This document shows, piece after piece, positions 23,680 through 34,844 of a stretch of 64,000 nucleotides of DNA. Below the pieces are notes generated by a model. It searched no databases, was not told the DNA's origin, and was given only the letters and a program-made list of their open reading frames with translations. The stretch covers positions 4,555,827 through 4,619,826 of the forward strand of contig NW_022098000.1 in NCBI RefSeq assembly GCF_002288925.2. The letters are read 5' to 3'. Position 1 is the stretch's first letter. Each line of letters begins with the position of its first letter. A program made the position numbers and the translations under genes. Origin of the DNA: Delphinapterus leucas. Lineage: Eukaryota > Chordata > Mammalia > Artiodactyla > Monodontidae.

Positions 23680-23985
23680 GAGCAGATAAGCAAAATTGAT
23701 AAACCATTAGCCAGGCTCATCAAACAAAAAAATAGCAAGAGGACTCAAATCAATAAAATTAGAAATGAGAAAAGAGAAGATACAACTCACACTGAAAAAA
23801 TACAGAGGATAAGGAGACAACTACAAGCAATTGAGCAGATAAGCAAAATTGATAAACCATTAGCCAGACTCATCAAACAAAAAAAAAGCAAGAGGACTCA
23901 AATCAATAAAATTAGAAATGAGAAAAGAGAAGATACAACTCACACTGAAAAAATACAGAGGATAAGGAGACAACTACAAGCAATT
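23680..23985 (+). repeat. 153-bp tandem duplication inside L1 ORF2
   Basis: Unit 1 is 23680-23832 and unit 2 is 23833-23985, exactly 153 bp (51 codons) each, with two base differences (one changes N to K). Each unit encodes [17 protein letters not shown] to RRQLQAI, in the linker between endonuclease and reverse transcriptase. The three bases TTG occur at both junctions, suggesting microhomology-mediated duplication. The minus-strand L1 at 42060-42250 has only one copy. Confidence 0.95.
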
Positions 23986-26071
23986 GTATGCCAATAAAAT
24001 GGACAACCTGAAAGAAATGGACAAATTCTTAAAAAGTACAACCTGACAAGACTGAACCAGGAATAAATAGAAAATATGAACAGAACAATCACAAGCACTG
24101 AAATTGTAACTGTGATTAAAAATCTCCCAACAAACAAAAGCCCAGGGCTGGATGGCTTCACAGGTGAATTCTATCAAATATTTAGAGAAGAGGTAATACC
24201 TATACTTTTCAAACTCTTCCAAAAACTGCAGAGATGAACACGCCCAAACTCATTCTATGAGGCCACCATCACCCTGATAACAAAACCTGACAAAAAAAGA
24301 AAATTACAAACCAATATCACTGATGAATATAGATGCAAAAATCCTCAACAAAATACTAGCAAACTGACTCCAACAACACATTAAAAGGATCACACATAAT
24401 GATCAAGTGGGATTTATCCCAAGGATGCAAGGATTCTTCAATATATGCAAATCAATCAATGTGATACACCATGTTAACAAACTGAAGAATAAAAATATGA
24501 TCATCTCAATAGATGCAGAAAAAGCTTTTGGCAAAATTCAACACGGATTTATGATAAAAGCTCTCCAGAAAGTGGGCATAGAGGGAACCTACCTCAACTT
24601 AATAAAGGTCACATATGACAAATCCACAGCAAACATTATTCTCAATGGTGAAAAACTGAAAGCATTTCCTCTAAGATCAGGAACAAGACAAGGGTGTCCA
24701 CTCTCACCACTATTATTTGACATAGATTTGGAAGTCCTAGCCATGGCAATCAGAGAAGAAAAAGAAATAAAAGAATAAAACTGGAAAAGAAGAAGTAAAA
24801 TTGTCACTGTTTGCAGATGACATGATACTATACATAGAAAATCCTAAAGATGCCACCAGAAAACTACTAGAGCTAATCAATGAATTTAGTAAAATCACAG
24901 GATACAAAATTAATACACAGAAATATCTTGCATTCCTATACACTAACAACAAAAAATCAGAAAGAGAAATTAAGGAAACAATCCCATTCACCACTGCAAC
25001 AAAAAGAATAAAATACCTAGGAATAAACCTACCTAACAGGCAAAAACCTGTATGCAGAGAACTATAAGACACTGATGAAAGAAATCAAAATGACACAAAC
25101 AGATGGAAAGATATACCATGTTCTTGGATTGGAAGAATCAACATTGTGAAAATGACCATACTACTGAAAGCAATCTACAGATTCAATGCAATCCCTATCA
25201 AATTACCAGTAACACTTTTTACAGAACTAGAAAAAATTTTTTACAATTTGTATGGAAACACAAAAGACCAAGAATAGCCATTGCAATCTTGAGAAAGAAA
25301 AATGGAGCTGGAGTAATCAGGCTATCCATCTTCAGACTATACTACAAAGCTGCAGTAATCAAGACAGTATGGTACTGGCACAAAAACAGACATATAGATC
25401 AGCAGAACAGGGTAGAAAGCCCAGAGATAAACCCATGCACCTACAATCACCTTATCTTTGACAAAGGAGGCAAGAATATACAATTGAGAAGTGACAGCCT
25501 CTTCAGTAAGTGGTGCTGGGAAAATTGGACAGCTACATGTAAATGAATGAAATTAGAACACTTCCTAATACCATACACAAAAATAAACTCAAAATGGATA
25601 AAAGACCTAAATGTAAGGCCAGACAGTATAAAACTCTCAGAGGAAAACATAGGCAGAACACTCTATGACATAAATCACAGCAAGATCCTTTTTGACCCAC
25701 CTCCTGGATTAATGGAAATACGAACGAAAATAAACAAATGAGACCTAATTAAACTTAAAAGCTTTTGCACAGCAAAGGAAGCCATAAACAAGATGAAAAG
25801 ACAACCCTCAGAATGGGAGAAAATATTTGCAAGCAAAGCAACTGACAAAGGATTAATCTCCAAAATATACAAGCAGCTCATGCAGCTTAATATAAAAAAA
25901 AACAACCCAATCCAAAAATGGGCAGAAGACCTAAATAGACATTTCTCGAAAGAAGACATACAGATGGCCAACAAACACATGAAAAGATGTTTAACATCAC
26001 TTATTATTAGAGAAGTTCAAATCAAAACCACAATGAGGTATCATCTCACACCAAGCAGAATGACCATCATC

Positions 26072-26289
26072 AAAAAATCTACAAACAGGGGCTTCCCTTG
26101 TGGCACAGTGGTTGAGAGTCCGCCTGCCAATGCAGGGGACATGGGTTCATGCCCCAGTCTGGAAAGATCCCATGTGCCATGGAGCAGCTAGGCCCGTGAG
26201 CCATGGCTGCTGAGCCTGTGCTCTGCAATGGGAGAGGCCACAAGAGTGAGAGGCCTGCGTACCGCAAAAAAATAAAAAATTCTACAAAC
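26072..26289 (+). mobile_element. CHR-1 SINE nested in L1 ORF2
   Basis: Forward SINE, body 26088-26273 (GGGCTTCCCTTGTGGCACAG to GCGTACCGCAAAAAAAT). Target duplications AAAAAATCTACAAAC (26072-26086) and AAAAAATTCTACAAAC (26274-26289) match apart from one extra T. It is about 20 bp shorter than most copies here. It splits the ORF2 C-terminal coding region. Confidence 0.94.
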
Positions 26290-27349
26290 GATAAGAGCTG
26301 GAGAGGGTATGGAGAAAAGGGAATCGTTTTGCACTGTTGGTGGGAATGTAAATTGATACAGCCACTGTGGAGAACATTATGGAGGTTCCTTAAAAGAACT
26401 AAAAATAGAACTACCATATGACCCAACAACCCCACTCCTGGGCATATACCCTGAGAAAACCATAGTTCAAAAGGACACATGTACCTCAGTGTTCATTGCA
26501 GCACTATTTACAATAGCCAGGACATGGAAACAACCTAAATGCCCAATGACAGATGAATGGATAAAGAAGATGTGGTACATATTTACAATGGAATATTACT
26601 CAGCCATAAAAAGGAATGAAATTCAGTCATTTGTAGAGATGTGGATGGACCTTGAGTCTGTCATACAGAGTGAAGTAAGCCAGAAAGTTAAAAACAAATA
26701 TCATATATTAATGCACATATGTGGAATCTAGAAAAATGGTACAAAAAAACCTATTTGCAGGGCAGGAATAGAGAGTAGACATAGAGAATTGACATGTGGA
26801 CCCAGGGTGGGAAGGGGAGGGTGGGAGGAATTGGGAGATTAGGATTAACATATATACACTTCCATGTGTATAATTGATAGCTAGCGTGACATGCTATAAA
26901 GCACAGGAAGCTCAGGTTGGTGCTCTGTGACAACCTGAAAGGGTGCAATGGAGGGTGGTAGGGAGGCTCAAGAGGGAGGGGATATATGTATGCATACAGT
27001 TGATTCACTTCGTTGTACAGCAGTAAATAACACAACAGTGTAAAGCAATTATACTCCAATAAAAAAGAAAAAAAGAAAAAGGAAGGGCAGTGAGAGTGAA
27101 TAATGACAAAACTCTCAGTGTCCAAACAGGCTACTATGGGTTAGTGATTGTGTTAATCACCAGACAAAGGGAACTGAAGGAAAATATTAAAACCTACCAA
27201 AGCTTTGTGGTTATTATCATTTTTCAAGAAATCCACAGGGGTCATATTTCTCTAACAGAGGTAAAAAATATGATCAAGTACAACTCAGTCAAAATTTTGT
27301 TTCTGTCAGACACACATGTATCTTCAAGAAACCTACAGTGAATATGAGT

Positions 27350-27510
27350 TTGGCTCCATCTCTTTCCATTGATCTGGGCAAGTTCCTTAACTTCCCATTG
27401 TCTGTCTCCTTATCTGTAAAATGAGAATGATACCTGCCCATTGTATTGTAGAAGTAAAGTAAGTGATATATGTAAAGCACCTAACTTGGTAGCAATAATT
27501 ATTGAGTATT
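27350..27510 (+). repeat. MIR relic
   Basis: MIR-like in plus orientation: GGGCAAGTTCCTTAACTTCC, CCTTATCTGTAAAATGAGAA, then GTAAAGCACCTAACTTGG. This corresponds to the right half of MIR. Confidence 0.65.
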
Positions 27511-28309
27511 AGACAACCATAATTAGTTGAAAAGAGCTAACATTGCACCTCAGAGTTACCATCTTGGAGATATGTATTGGTGTCACAATATCACAAGAAC
27601 CTAGTTTCTTACCACTATGTGTACCAGTGACAGCCCAATTACTTTATCAAATTTAACCTACTTGAGAGGGATTCCCAAAATACCAACAGAGGCAATACTG
27701 TGCACTTTTTAAAGCTGATATTGGTGGAAATGTTAATAAATGCATTTCCCTGCTGACATGTGGAATCTTTTGATTCCCTCAGCAGCTTGAAAGATTCTCT
27801 GAATCTCCTTTAACATGTAGCAAAATTCTTGACAAAAGAACTTTATAGTAAAGAAAGTTAACTAATTATGTAATTATTCACTTTACTATCAGCATTTTAA
27901 TTGTTTTCTTAACAAAGTCTCAACCAAACCCTCATGACAAATTCACATCATACAACTCTCAAAGAATCTGACTTTTTTTCTTGTAATGTTACAATTTAAT
28001 TTTTTTTACCCCTTTATTTTGCTAAGCATTTAAAATTTTCGTATTGTCTATGTTCCTTATATCTGGGTGTTCAAATTCAAAGATGCTTCTTTCCTGGTCA
28101 GGTCATTCTGTCAGTTTTATAGTAAAATCCAGTCTCATATTGCCTATCCAAGGATGTACAATGTATTTTCTCTTTTGAAACATTTTAGGATTCATTTCTT
28201 AAAATATAATTATTATAGTAGAGATTTTAAATATAATGAATGCATTTATTTGCATAATTGTTTTCTTACTGAGTATAAGTTTGATTTAAAAATCAAGGCT
28301 ATATTTTTC
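27511..28309. other. Unassigned AT-rich sequence
   Basis: About 0.8 kb with no gene or recognised repeat. A 94-aa frame starting at 28067 looks like chance in AT-rich DNA. Confidence 0.35.
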
Positions 28310-28890
28310 ATTGTTTTATTTTTATCAAAACATAAGTACAAAATAATATAAAATACACAAAGACATAAATAATAGTGATATAATGATCACCTGAGTATCC
28401 ACTATCGATTTTAAGGAAATAAAGAACAGCATTAACTTCAAAGTCATTACCATTAACTTTTGTGTCACATCCTGATTCCATTTGAATCCCATTCTCTCTC
28501 AGATAGAATAATCATCATGAAATTCTGTGTCTACTATTTCCTTCATTTTCTTTATACTTGTATGTATTTGTACTTGTTCCTAGTTATTTACTTGTACTGT
28601 ATAATGTGTAATATGTGTATTGTATTATTCAAATACAAATAAATATCCGTAATATGTTTAGTTTGTATATAGTCTTCTGCAACTTGTCCCTTGGTTCTGC
28701 ACTATGCACTTCATCTATGCTGTTGCAAGTGGCTATAATTCATTCATTTCAATGGGATAAAGTATTCCATTGTCTGATATTTTTACCTTTGTTGGACATT
28801 TGGTTTATTTCCTGTGTTTTTTGCTTTTACAAATAGTGATTCCACGAACATTTTTTTGTATATGTGCCCGATGCACGTGCGAAGGAATTT
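28310..28890 (-). mobile_element. Old L1M 3' part, minus strand
   Basis: Reverse of an old L1 3' UTR and ORF2 end: an A-tail remnant near 28310, the GATCACCTGAGTATCCACTA region, then TAAAGTATTCCATTGTCTGA and TTGGACATTTGGTTTATTTC, which read in reverse as late L1 sequence. Degenerate. The upstream part of the same kind of element resumes at 30590. Confidence 0.65.
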
Positions 28891-28924
28891 CTCTATGATA
28901 CAGCTTTTCAAGAGTCATGCCATT

Positions 28925-29402
28925 TAGATTATAAATTGTGCTACAAAATATTGGGTGACTTCATTCTGAGGTTCTCCAGGGAAACCTAGGTTGGCTGGCA
29001 CCCCTGGGCAGGTTTCTTCAAACACTAGCTGCCTCTCTCTCATTCTCCTTAGATGGTGACCAGAGCCCTCAGATGCTCTGTGTTTCATTACAATGTCCTC
29101 TGTCACCTGGATACTGACTGTAAAAGATGACTGCAGAGTGAGTCATTGTCCTATAGATAATGGGCCCTGGAAGTTGTTTGGAGTTCAGTTCTAAGTGGCC
29201 AAGGAGCACAGCTTATAGATTAGATGAGACTGGTTAAGATTTGGGAGTCAGGGATTCCAGGTGGTGTCCTTGAGTCCCCGTCTTCAAATATATCAGATAA
29301 TCCCGTTCATTTATGGCTGATGTGCCCTTTTAGTAACAAAAAGACTTGTTACAATTGGCTTTCTGAAATTGGGGCTTCTGCGTTATTTTGAAATAGTTGA
29401 TG
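28925..29402. other. Unassigned sequence inside a split L1M
   Basis: Single-copy-looking sequence of about 480 bp lying between the two L1M pieces; no identity assigned. Confidence 0.35.
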
Positions 29403-29935
29403 TATTAGTAAGAGTTCTCTAGAAAAACAGAATACTATATATATATGATTTATTGTAAGGAATTATCTCACACAATTCCTTGGAGGCTGAGAAGTTTCAA
29501 GATCTGCAGTCAGCAACCAGGAGACCCAGGAGAGCTGGTGGTGTAGTCTCAGTTCAATTTGAAGGCCTGAGAACCAGGAGAATTATTGTGCAAGCTCCAG
29601 GCTAAAAGCTGGTACACTCAAGACCCACGAAGAGATGATGTTTCAGGTCAAGTCTGAAGGGCAGGAAAAGACTGGTGTCCCAGCTCAAAGCAGTCAGGTA
29701 AGTGGAATACTCTCTTACTCTCTCTTACTCAGGCCTTTTTGTTCTATTCAGGCCTTCAGCTAATTGAATGAGGCCCAATCCAGTTACGAAGGGCAATCTG
29801 CTTTCCTCAGTCTCAGATTCAAATGTTAATCTCATCTAAAAAACATCATCACAGACAATCCCATAATAATGTTTGACCTACTATCTGGGTACCTTATGGC
29901 CCGGCCAAGTGAACACACAAAATTAATCGTTACAG
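29403..29935 (+). repeat. Old LTR-type repeat (MaLR-like)
   Basis: Begins GTATTAGTAAGAGTTCTCTA and proceeds through TTATTGTAAGGAATTATCTC, GATCTGCAGTCAGCAACCAG, TTTTTGTTCTATTCAGGCCT, AATGTTAATCTCATC and ATAATGTTTGACCTA to AAATTAATCGTTACAG. I recognise this as a common mammalian interspersed repeat with LTR-like termini, probably in the MaLR/MLT group. The exact family is not certain. Confidence 0.55.
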
Positions 29936-30175
29936 TTGATATGAAAAAGATCAACCAAATTAAAATTATGTTCACATTATTGCCAGAATGTGCAACTTTA
30001 CCACTGGAACGAAAGGAAGATGCGTTTTTTACTGTAAACATCGTTTCAACTGGTGTACATGTTTATTGGTTTGAGAAGCTAATTTTAACTTGTATTACAT
30101 ATTGGCATGAACAAAATTCTTTGTTGATGCTGATTTTTGACAATGTGAAGAATTCATTATGCAAGAGGCAGGATC

Positions 30176-30227
30176 AAGAATTGCACAGAGCAAAAAAAAA
30201 AAAAAAAAAAAAGAATTGCACAGAGCA
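30176..30227 (+). mobile_element. Poly(A)-only insertion with perfect target duplication
   Basis: The 17-mer AAGAATTGCACAGAGCA occurs at 30176-30192 and again, identically, at 30211-30227. Between them are only 18 A residues (30193-30210). This is the flank structure of an L1-mediated insertion in which nothing but the tail was copied. A simple duplication of the 17-mer plus later A-run growth is the alternative. Confidence 0.85.
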
Positions 30228-30589
30228 ACTGCAAGTATAGGGTGGATAAAGTTACATTCATGGAAACGAATTCAAAGTTGCCATAAATATTCTGAAAACA
30301 TGTGATTTGGAAGTTTTAGATAAATTTAATATTAAATTTATTTGAAAATATTTTTAATTTTACTTTAAAAATATTGATTATATGCAAATAAGAGAATCTA
30401 ATAAACTTTTACAAATCAAAATCTCGTTATAAATGCTCTCAGGATCTCTAAACTTTACATTACTATAGACCAAATGTATATTTTCATTGTGAATGTGTCA
30501 TAATTTGAAACATGTTGGGAAGAAATGCTCTGAGTGTATATTTAGGAATAGAAATTCTACTTTAGATGGCATGAGCATAATCTTTAATA

Positions 30590-31790
30590 GAAAATGGCTA
30601 ATTATTTTCCAACTTACACCCCAAGTGGCAAAGCACAAGTGTTCTTGTTCCTAATCTTTGCCAACACTTGACATTTTCATAGTTTTTAATATTGGTAATC
30701 ATGTAGGTATGCTTTTTAGTTTGTATTTCTTTAGTTACCAAGGAGTTTAATAATCTTCCATGTTTATCTACCACAGCTGCTTCTTGTATGTAGTATCCAA
30801 CCAAATATTTTGCCCACTTTAATTACTTATCTTTTTCTTATTGATTTATAGGAGTTCTTTGTTTATCCCAGATAACAATCCTTGTAAATTATTTGCATTG
30901 TAACCCTCTTGTCCCAGTACATTGGTTGACTTATTCTCTTTTGGGTGTTTTAATGAGCAAAAGTTTTAAAATTTTAATTTATCAATCATTTTCCTTTTGG
31001 TTTATATCTTTATATCTTGCTTAAGATATTTTTCCTGTAGTGAATTATTATTCTCCTATATGCTTTCTAAAAGTTTTATAGTTTGCCTTTCCCATTTAGG
31101 TTTTAGTCCATCTTTAACTTATTTTGGAGAAGTAAGTGGGGATCAATTTATTTTTTTATCTGATATAAATATTTTCATCACTGATCTGTAGCATAGTTCT
31201 GTCATAAACCAAGTTTCTATACATTTAGAGCAGTTTTGAGACTTCCCAGTCTGTTTTACAACTTTCTGTATCTCTGCACACATACACTTCAGTCCTCATT
31301 AACATAGTATTAAAAATTCTGTTAGGCTTTTTATTTCAAACTCATTGAATCTGTAGGAAGGACAGATTTTTCAGCATTGGTTTCGAATGTGTGAAGGTGT
31401 TGTATCTCTCCATTATTGGACTTCTTGGATGTCTTTTAGTGAAGTTTTCTTCATGAAAGTCTTGAAAATTTTTTTATTCATTCCTAATTTATATTTTCAA
31501 GGTAATGTAAATAGTATGCTTTTATGATTATATTTTCTACCTGTGTGTTGTTAAGGTAGAAAAAATCAGTTACTTTTTGTAGAACGTATTCAGCAAACTT
31601 GTTATACTCTCCCATAGGTGCTGAAAATTCTGTATTTTCTTTGGGGTATTTTGTATGGAAAATCATTTCATTCAAAATAATGAGTGTTATGATTATTTCC
31701 TCCCAAACTATATGTTTTTTGTTTCAATTACTGCTTGTATAGAGATGGCCAGAATCTCTGATTTCATTTTGTATTTTTTTTCTGCTTACC
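30590..31790 (-). mobile_element. Old L1M ORF2 region, minus strand
   Basis: Degenerate reverse ORF2 sequence: CTTTGCCAACACTTGACATT, TTATTGATTTATAGGAGTTC, TTGGTTGACTTATTCTCTTT, AAAAGTTTTATAGTTTGCCT, and TGTGTTGTTAAGGTAGA further on. It appears to continue the L1M piece ending at 28890, with about 1.7 kb of other sequence between. No open frame survives. Confidence 0.65.
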
Positions 31791-31814
31791 CTCCTTCATG
31801 ATGCCTTGTTTCCT

Positions 31815-31815
31815 G

Positions 31816-31857
<42 letters not shown>

Positions 31858-31858
31858 G
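31815..31858. repeat. Compound (TG)n(AG)n microsatellite
   Basis: About ten TG units followed directly by about eleven AG units. Confidence 0.95.
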
Positions 31859-32004
31859 GGATTTGTGATAATAAAGTTATATTTTGGGGAAACTTATTAT
31901 GTAAAACACTTGGAGTCCTATGTGAAGATGAGTTACTTGTGGAGGTAAAGGTCTGTATTTGTTCCTACCATGCACCTGGGGTTACTACAGAATTTTTTCT
32001 AGTA

Positions 32005-32250
32005 TTATTATTTTTTTAATTTATTGAAGTATAGTTGATTTACAATGTTGTTTTAGTTTCAGGTGGACAGCAAAGTGATTCAGTTATATATACATATATA
32101 CTTTTTCAGATTATTTTCCAATATATGTTATTACAAGATATTGAATATAGTTCCCAGTGGTATACAGTAAATCCTTGTTCTTTATCTATTTTACACACAG
32201 TGGTGTGTATTTGTTAAACCATACTCCTAATCTATCCCTCCCTCCCTCAG
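32005..32250 (-). mobile_element. 5'-truncated L1 3' end, minus strand
   Basis: T-rich tail then AAGTATAGTTGATTTACAAT, CAAAGTGATTCAGTTATATA, and TATCTATTTTACACACAGTG: reverse L1 3' UTR of about 240 bp. No clear target duplication. Confidence 0.88.
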
Positions 32251-32254
32251 GTTT

Positions 32255-32888
32255 TTAATTTGAGATATTTTCAATACACCAAGCTAAGATGAATTTGGAC
32301 TACAAACCTGCCTGAGGACAATTTAATGAATATTCTCAATTTTTGTGCACTTCCACTCATGATGGACAATTTTCCTGGTGGCCCCCCAGAGTGGGCTGTT
32401 TCATTCTATTTCACTCTAACTTGCAGAGACTAGCCCTGTTCAATGGAGGGATCCCAGCTTTTTGGGAAAAGTTTCTTACTAGACCTGACATCTTCGGCAG
32501 CTGGGCACTGTTTTTTCTCCCTCAAGCCCCTAAGTTCAACACCATCCTCAAGAAAACACCAATATCATGGATGTCTATTTTCATTTAGCTTTGCCTTTTC
32601 TGTGTTTCTTACTAAATTTCCAGCTCATTGATACATTAGAGATATTTTTAAATACCCTGCATTTTTAGGTGTCTTTTTTCATGGGGGGACTGAGGATTTG
32701 TCAGGCAGGTGGCCAGAAGCAGAAGGATAAATATTCTCAGTGCCATTCTGATTTCCCCTTTCTCACACATATTTACCTCAGTTTTAAAATAACAGTCCTG
32801 GTCTCTAGGAGAAATTCTTCTGTACTTCAAGCACATAAATTAACAGAATTTTCTGCTCTTGTCAGAACAATGAGTTAAGTTAAAGAAG
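32255..32888. other. Unassigned sequence
   Basis: About 630 bp without a recognised repeat or gene; small chance frames only. Confidence 0.35.
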
Positions 32889-34085
32889 TTGTCGTGGTAG
32901 CAGAAGTCTGAGATGGCCTCCATGGTCCCCAGCCCTTAATGTCCACACTATGTATTATCCTCTTTCCTTGAGTGAGGACAGGGGTATGAATAGAATGCAC
33001 TTCATTCCCATGATTAGATCACACCATACAACAAAGACCAGGAGACTTTTGCAGCTGTAAAAGAATTTGAGTTAATCAAAATGGAGATCATCCTGGATGG
33101 GCTTGAGCTAATCAGATGATCCCTTAAAAGGGAGAGGGTCCTTCTTGAAACAAGTAATTCAGAGCATGAATTACTGCCCTGCTTGTCTCAGAAGAGTAAA
33201 CTGCCACAGAGCAAAGAGAGCCACATGGCAAGGACCTGAGAGCACCCTCTGGGTATGGAGAGTAATCCCTGGTACCCATGTACAGTAAAGCCAATCTTTT
33301 GACACCAGGCTGTGGTGAAGGAAAGTACAGCATTTATTGCAGGGCACCAAGCAAAGAGAACAGGCAGCTCAAGTTCAAAAGACCCAAACTCCCCAAGGGC
33401 TTTCAGGAAAGGGGTTTTAAAGGCAGAGTGAGGGAGGGGCTGCAGAGTGTGTGATCTGCTTGTGCTCAATTCTCAAATCGGTTGGCATCAAGGTGAAATT
33501 TCCAGCATCATTCACCTTCTGGTTTCAACTGGTCTGGGGCTTACATGCTTGTGGTCAGCAGTTTTCATCTGGTGGGTCTCTGCTTCCTATAAAAACAACT
33601 CAGGAATCCTGTGTGTCAGACCTTTATCTACATCTTTCAGGGAACTGGGAATTTGGTGATTCTGCTATGCAGCAGGTTTATAGTCTAAATTGTTACAAGC
33701 TGCTGGCCCAACAGCTATTCTTTGGAGCCAGTCTTTTGAGACTCAGGGGAGGCCTAAGAGACTTAAGCCAAAGCCTCTTGCTACAAAAGACAGGGACATG
33801 TGGGCTTGTATATGGTCTCAGTAGCCAGCCAGTAAGACAGTGAGACCTCAGTCATACAACAACAGGAAATGAATTCTGCCAGAGCCTGAGGAAGCCTGTA
33901 GGTGGAACTTTGCCTAATCAAGTCTCCAAAATGAGGATGAAGCCAGCTGATACCTTGACTTAGTCTCAGGAGACACTGAGCAGAGGACCAGCAGAAATGC
34001 ATAGAAACAGTGACGTAATACAATTGTATTGTTACAAGCTGCTAAGTGTGTGGTGATTTGTTAAACAGCATTAGAGACCTAAAAC
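32889..34085 (+). repeat. Old LTR-type repeat (MaLR-like), split by an ERV LTR
   Basis: The left part (32889-33278) has GTCTGAGATGGCCTCCATGG, TAATGTCCACACTATG and TTGAGTTAATCAAAATGGAG. The right part (about 33815-34085) has CATACAACAACAGGAAATGA, GATACCTTGACTTAGTCTCA and a 3' end with GTTACAAGCTGCTAAGTGTG and GGTGATTTGTTAAACAGCAT. Together they read as one old LTR-type repeat interrupted by the element at 33279-33815. The family is not fixed. Confidence 0.5.
33279..33815 (-). mobile_element. ERV-like LTR in minus orientation
   Basis: Read in reverse, the block ends in ATTGGCTTTACTGTACA with a terminal CA. It carries AATAAA (plus-strand TTTATT at 33333-33338) about 55 bases before that end, and a TATA-like TTTAAAA about 75 bases further upstream. 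This R-U5 layout suggests a class I ERV LTR. The frames of 130 and 93 aa here are not viral proteins. Right boundary approximate; no flanking viral genes. Confidence 0.5.
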
Positions 34086-34556
34086 AGTGGCCATCACATC
34101 TAATGCAAGTCATGTCAATATTCACCACTTTTTTATTGTCCTCTCACATAAATATTCCTTGGCACTAATATTAAAATCATAGAACAAAATCTTTCCAGGT
34201 TCACTTTTTCATCAGAAGAATAGGGTTGATTTGGGGGAAAAACAGAATTCCGTTTTGTAAATTTAGACAAAGTCTTCAGGTTAGCACAATATCTTAGAGA
34301 AAGCTTATTTTGCTTTATTTCCAAGGCATTCTTAGCATTTAAAAATATGGAACACATGTTATATAGAAAACAGTATAGTTTTAAAAGAAAAATAGTATAA
34401 AAATTAAGAGAAATTATTTTAAAGCCTATAAAAATTAATTAAGGTAAAATTATGATGATGCTGGTTTATAGCATCACTGTGTCTTAGGGGTACAGTCAAG
34501 GGAACACCATCGTGACTCATTCAGTACAATAAAGAAGCACCCAGTTTCCTCCTTAT
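34086..34556. other. Unassigned AT-rich sequence
   Basis: No feature recognised. Confidence 0.35.
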
Positions 34557-34844
34557 AAAATACCATTATTTTATTTTCATTTTTTAAAATCTTATTGAAG
34601 TATAGTTGATTTACAATGTTGTGTTAATTTCTTCTGTACAGCAAAGTGACTTAGTTATACATGTATATATATATATATATATATTCTTTTTCATATTCTC
34701 TTCCATTATGGTTTGTCACAGGATATTGAATATAGCAATATTTTGCTATACAGTAGGACCTTGTTGTTTATCGATTCTATATATAAAGTTTGCATCTGCT
34801 AATCCCAAACTCCCATTCCTTCCCTTTAAAATACCATTATTTTA
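34557..34844 (-). mobile_element. L1 3' end with perfect 17-bp target duplications
   Basis: Reverse L1 3' UTR of about 254 bp (34574-34827; AAGTATAGTTGATTTACAAT signature, internal (AT)n at about 34663-34684). The direct repeat AAAATACCATTATTTTA is identical at 34557-34573 and 34828-34844. The unmutated duplication suggests a relatively young insertion. Confidence 0.94.

Larger units (their letters stand above)
22582..26731 (+). pseudogene. L1 ORF2p pseudogene (endonuclease and reverse transcriptase)
   Basis: ORF2p nicks target DNA and reverse-transcribes L1 RNA there. Endonuclease: LNVNGLSAPTKRHRLAEW at the start, CRLQDTQ where L1s usually have LQETH, GDFN near 23000, and SRTDHILG near 23180. 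Reverse transcriptase: [14 protein letters not shown] (usually AFDKI), [11 protein letters not shown], and an intact FADD at 24810-24821. The C-terminal region follows ([12 protein letters not shown], then [19 protein letters not shown]), with the stop at 26731. Stops, frameshifts and a CHR-1 SINE at 26088-26273 break it. A 153-bp in-frame duplication lies at 23680-23985. Confidence 0.92.
18912..27080 (+). mobile_element. Near full-length L1 LINE with three nested SINEs
   Basis: Starts at the L1 5' end (GGGTCCAAGATGGTGGAGGA) and runs through a long 5' UTR, ORF1, ORF2 and 3' UTR to an A-rich tail after ACTCCAATAAAAAAG. The span is 8.17 kb including three CHR-1 SINEs (19625-19830, 20470-20675, 26088-26273), so the L1 itself is about 7.5 kb. 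Both ORFs are interrupted by stops, frameshifts and a SINE, so it cannot move on its own. A candidate target duplication (AAGAAAAATGAGGG before, AAGAAAAAGGAAGGG after) is imperfect and A-rich, so weak. Confidence 0.93.

Noticed and set aside
23680..23985. CRISPR-like or satellite array
   Set aside because: Only two head-to-tail units with no spacers, inside an L1 ORF; a simple tandem duplication in a mammalian genome.
18901..27083. Target-site duplication for the plus-strand full-length L1 (AAGAAAAATGAGGG and AAGAAAAAGGAAGGG)
   Set aside because: The candidate is A/G-rich, adjoins the A-tail and has mismatches, so it cannot be separated from tail sequence. I mention it only as weak.
33451..33843. 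130-aa frame in the ERV-like LTR region
   Set aside because: It lies on the strand opposite the LTR and has no retroviral protein motif; a chance frame.
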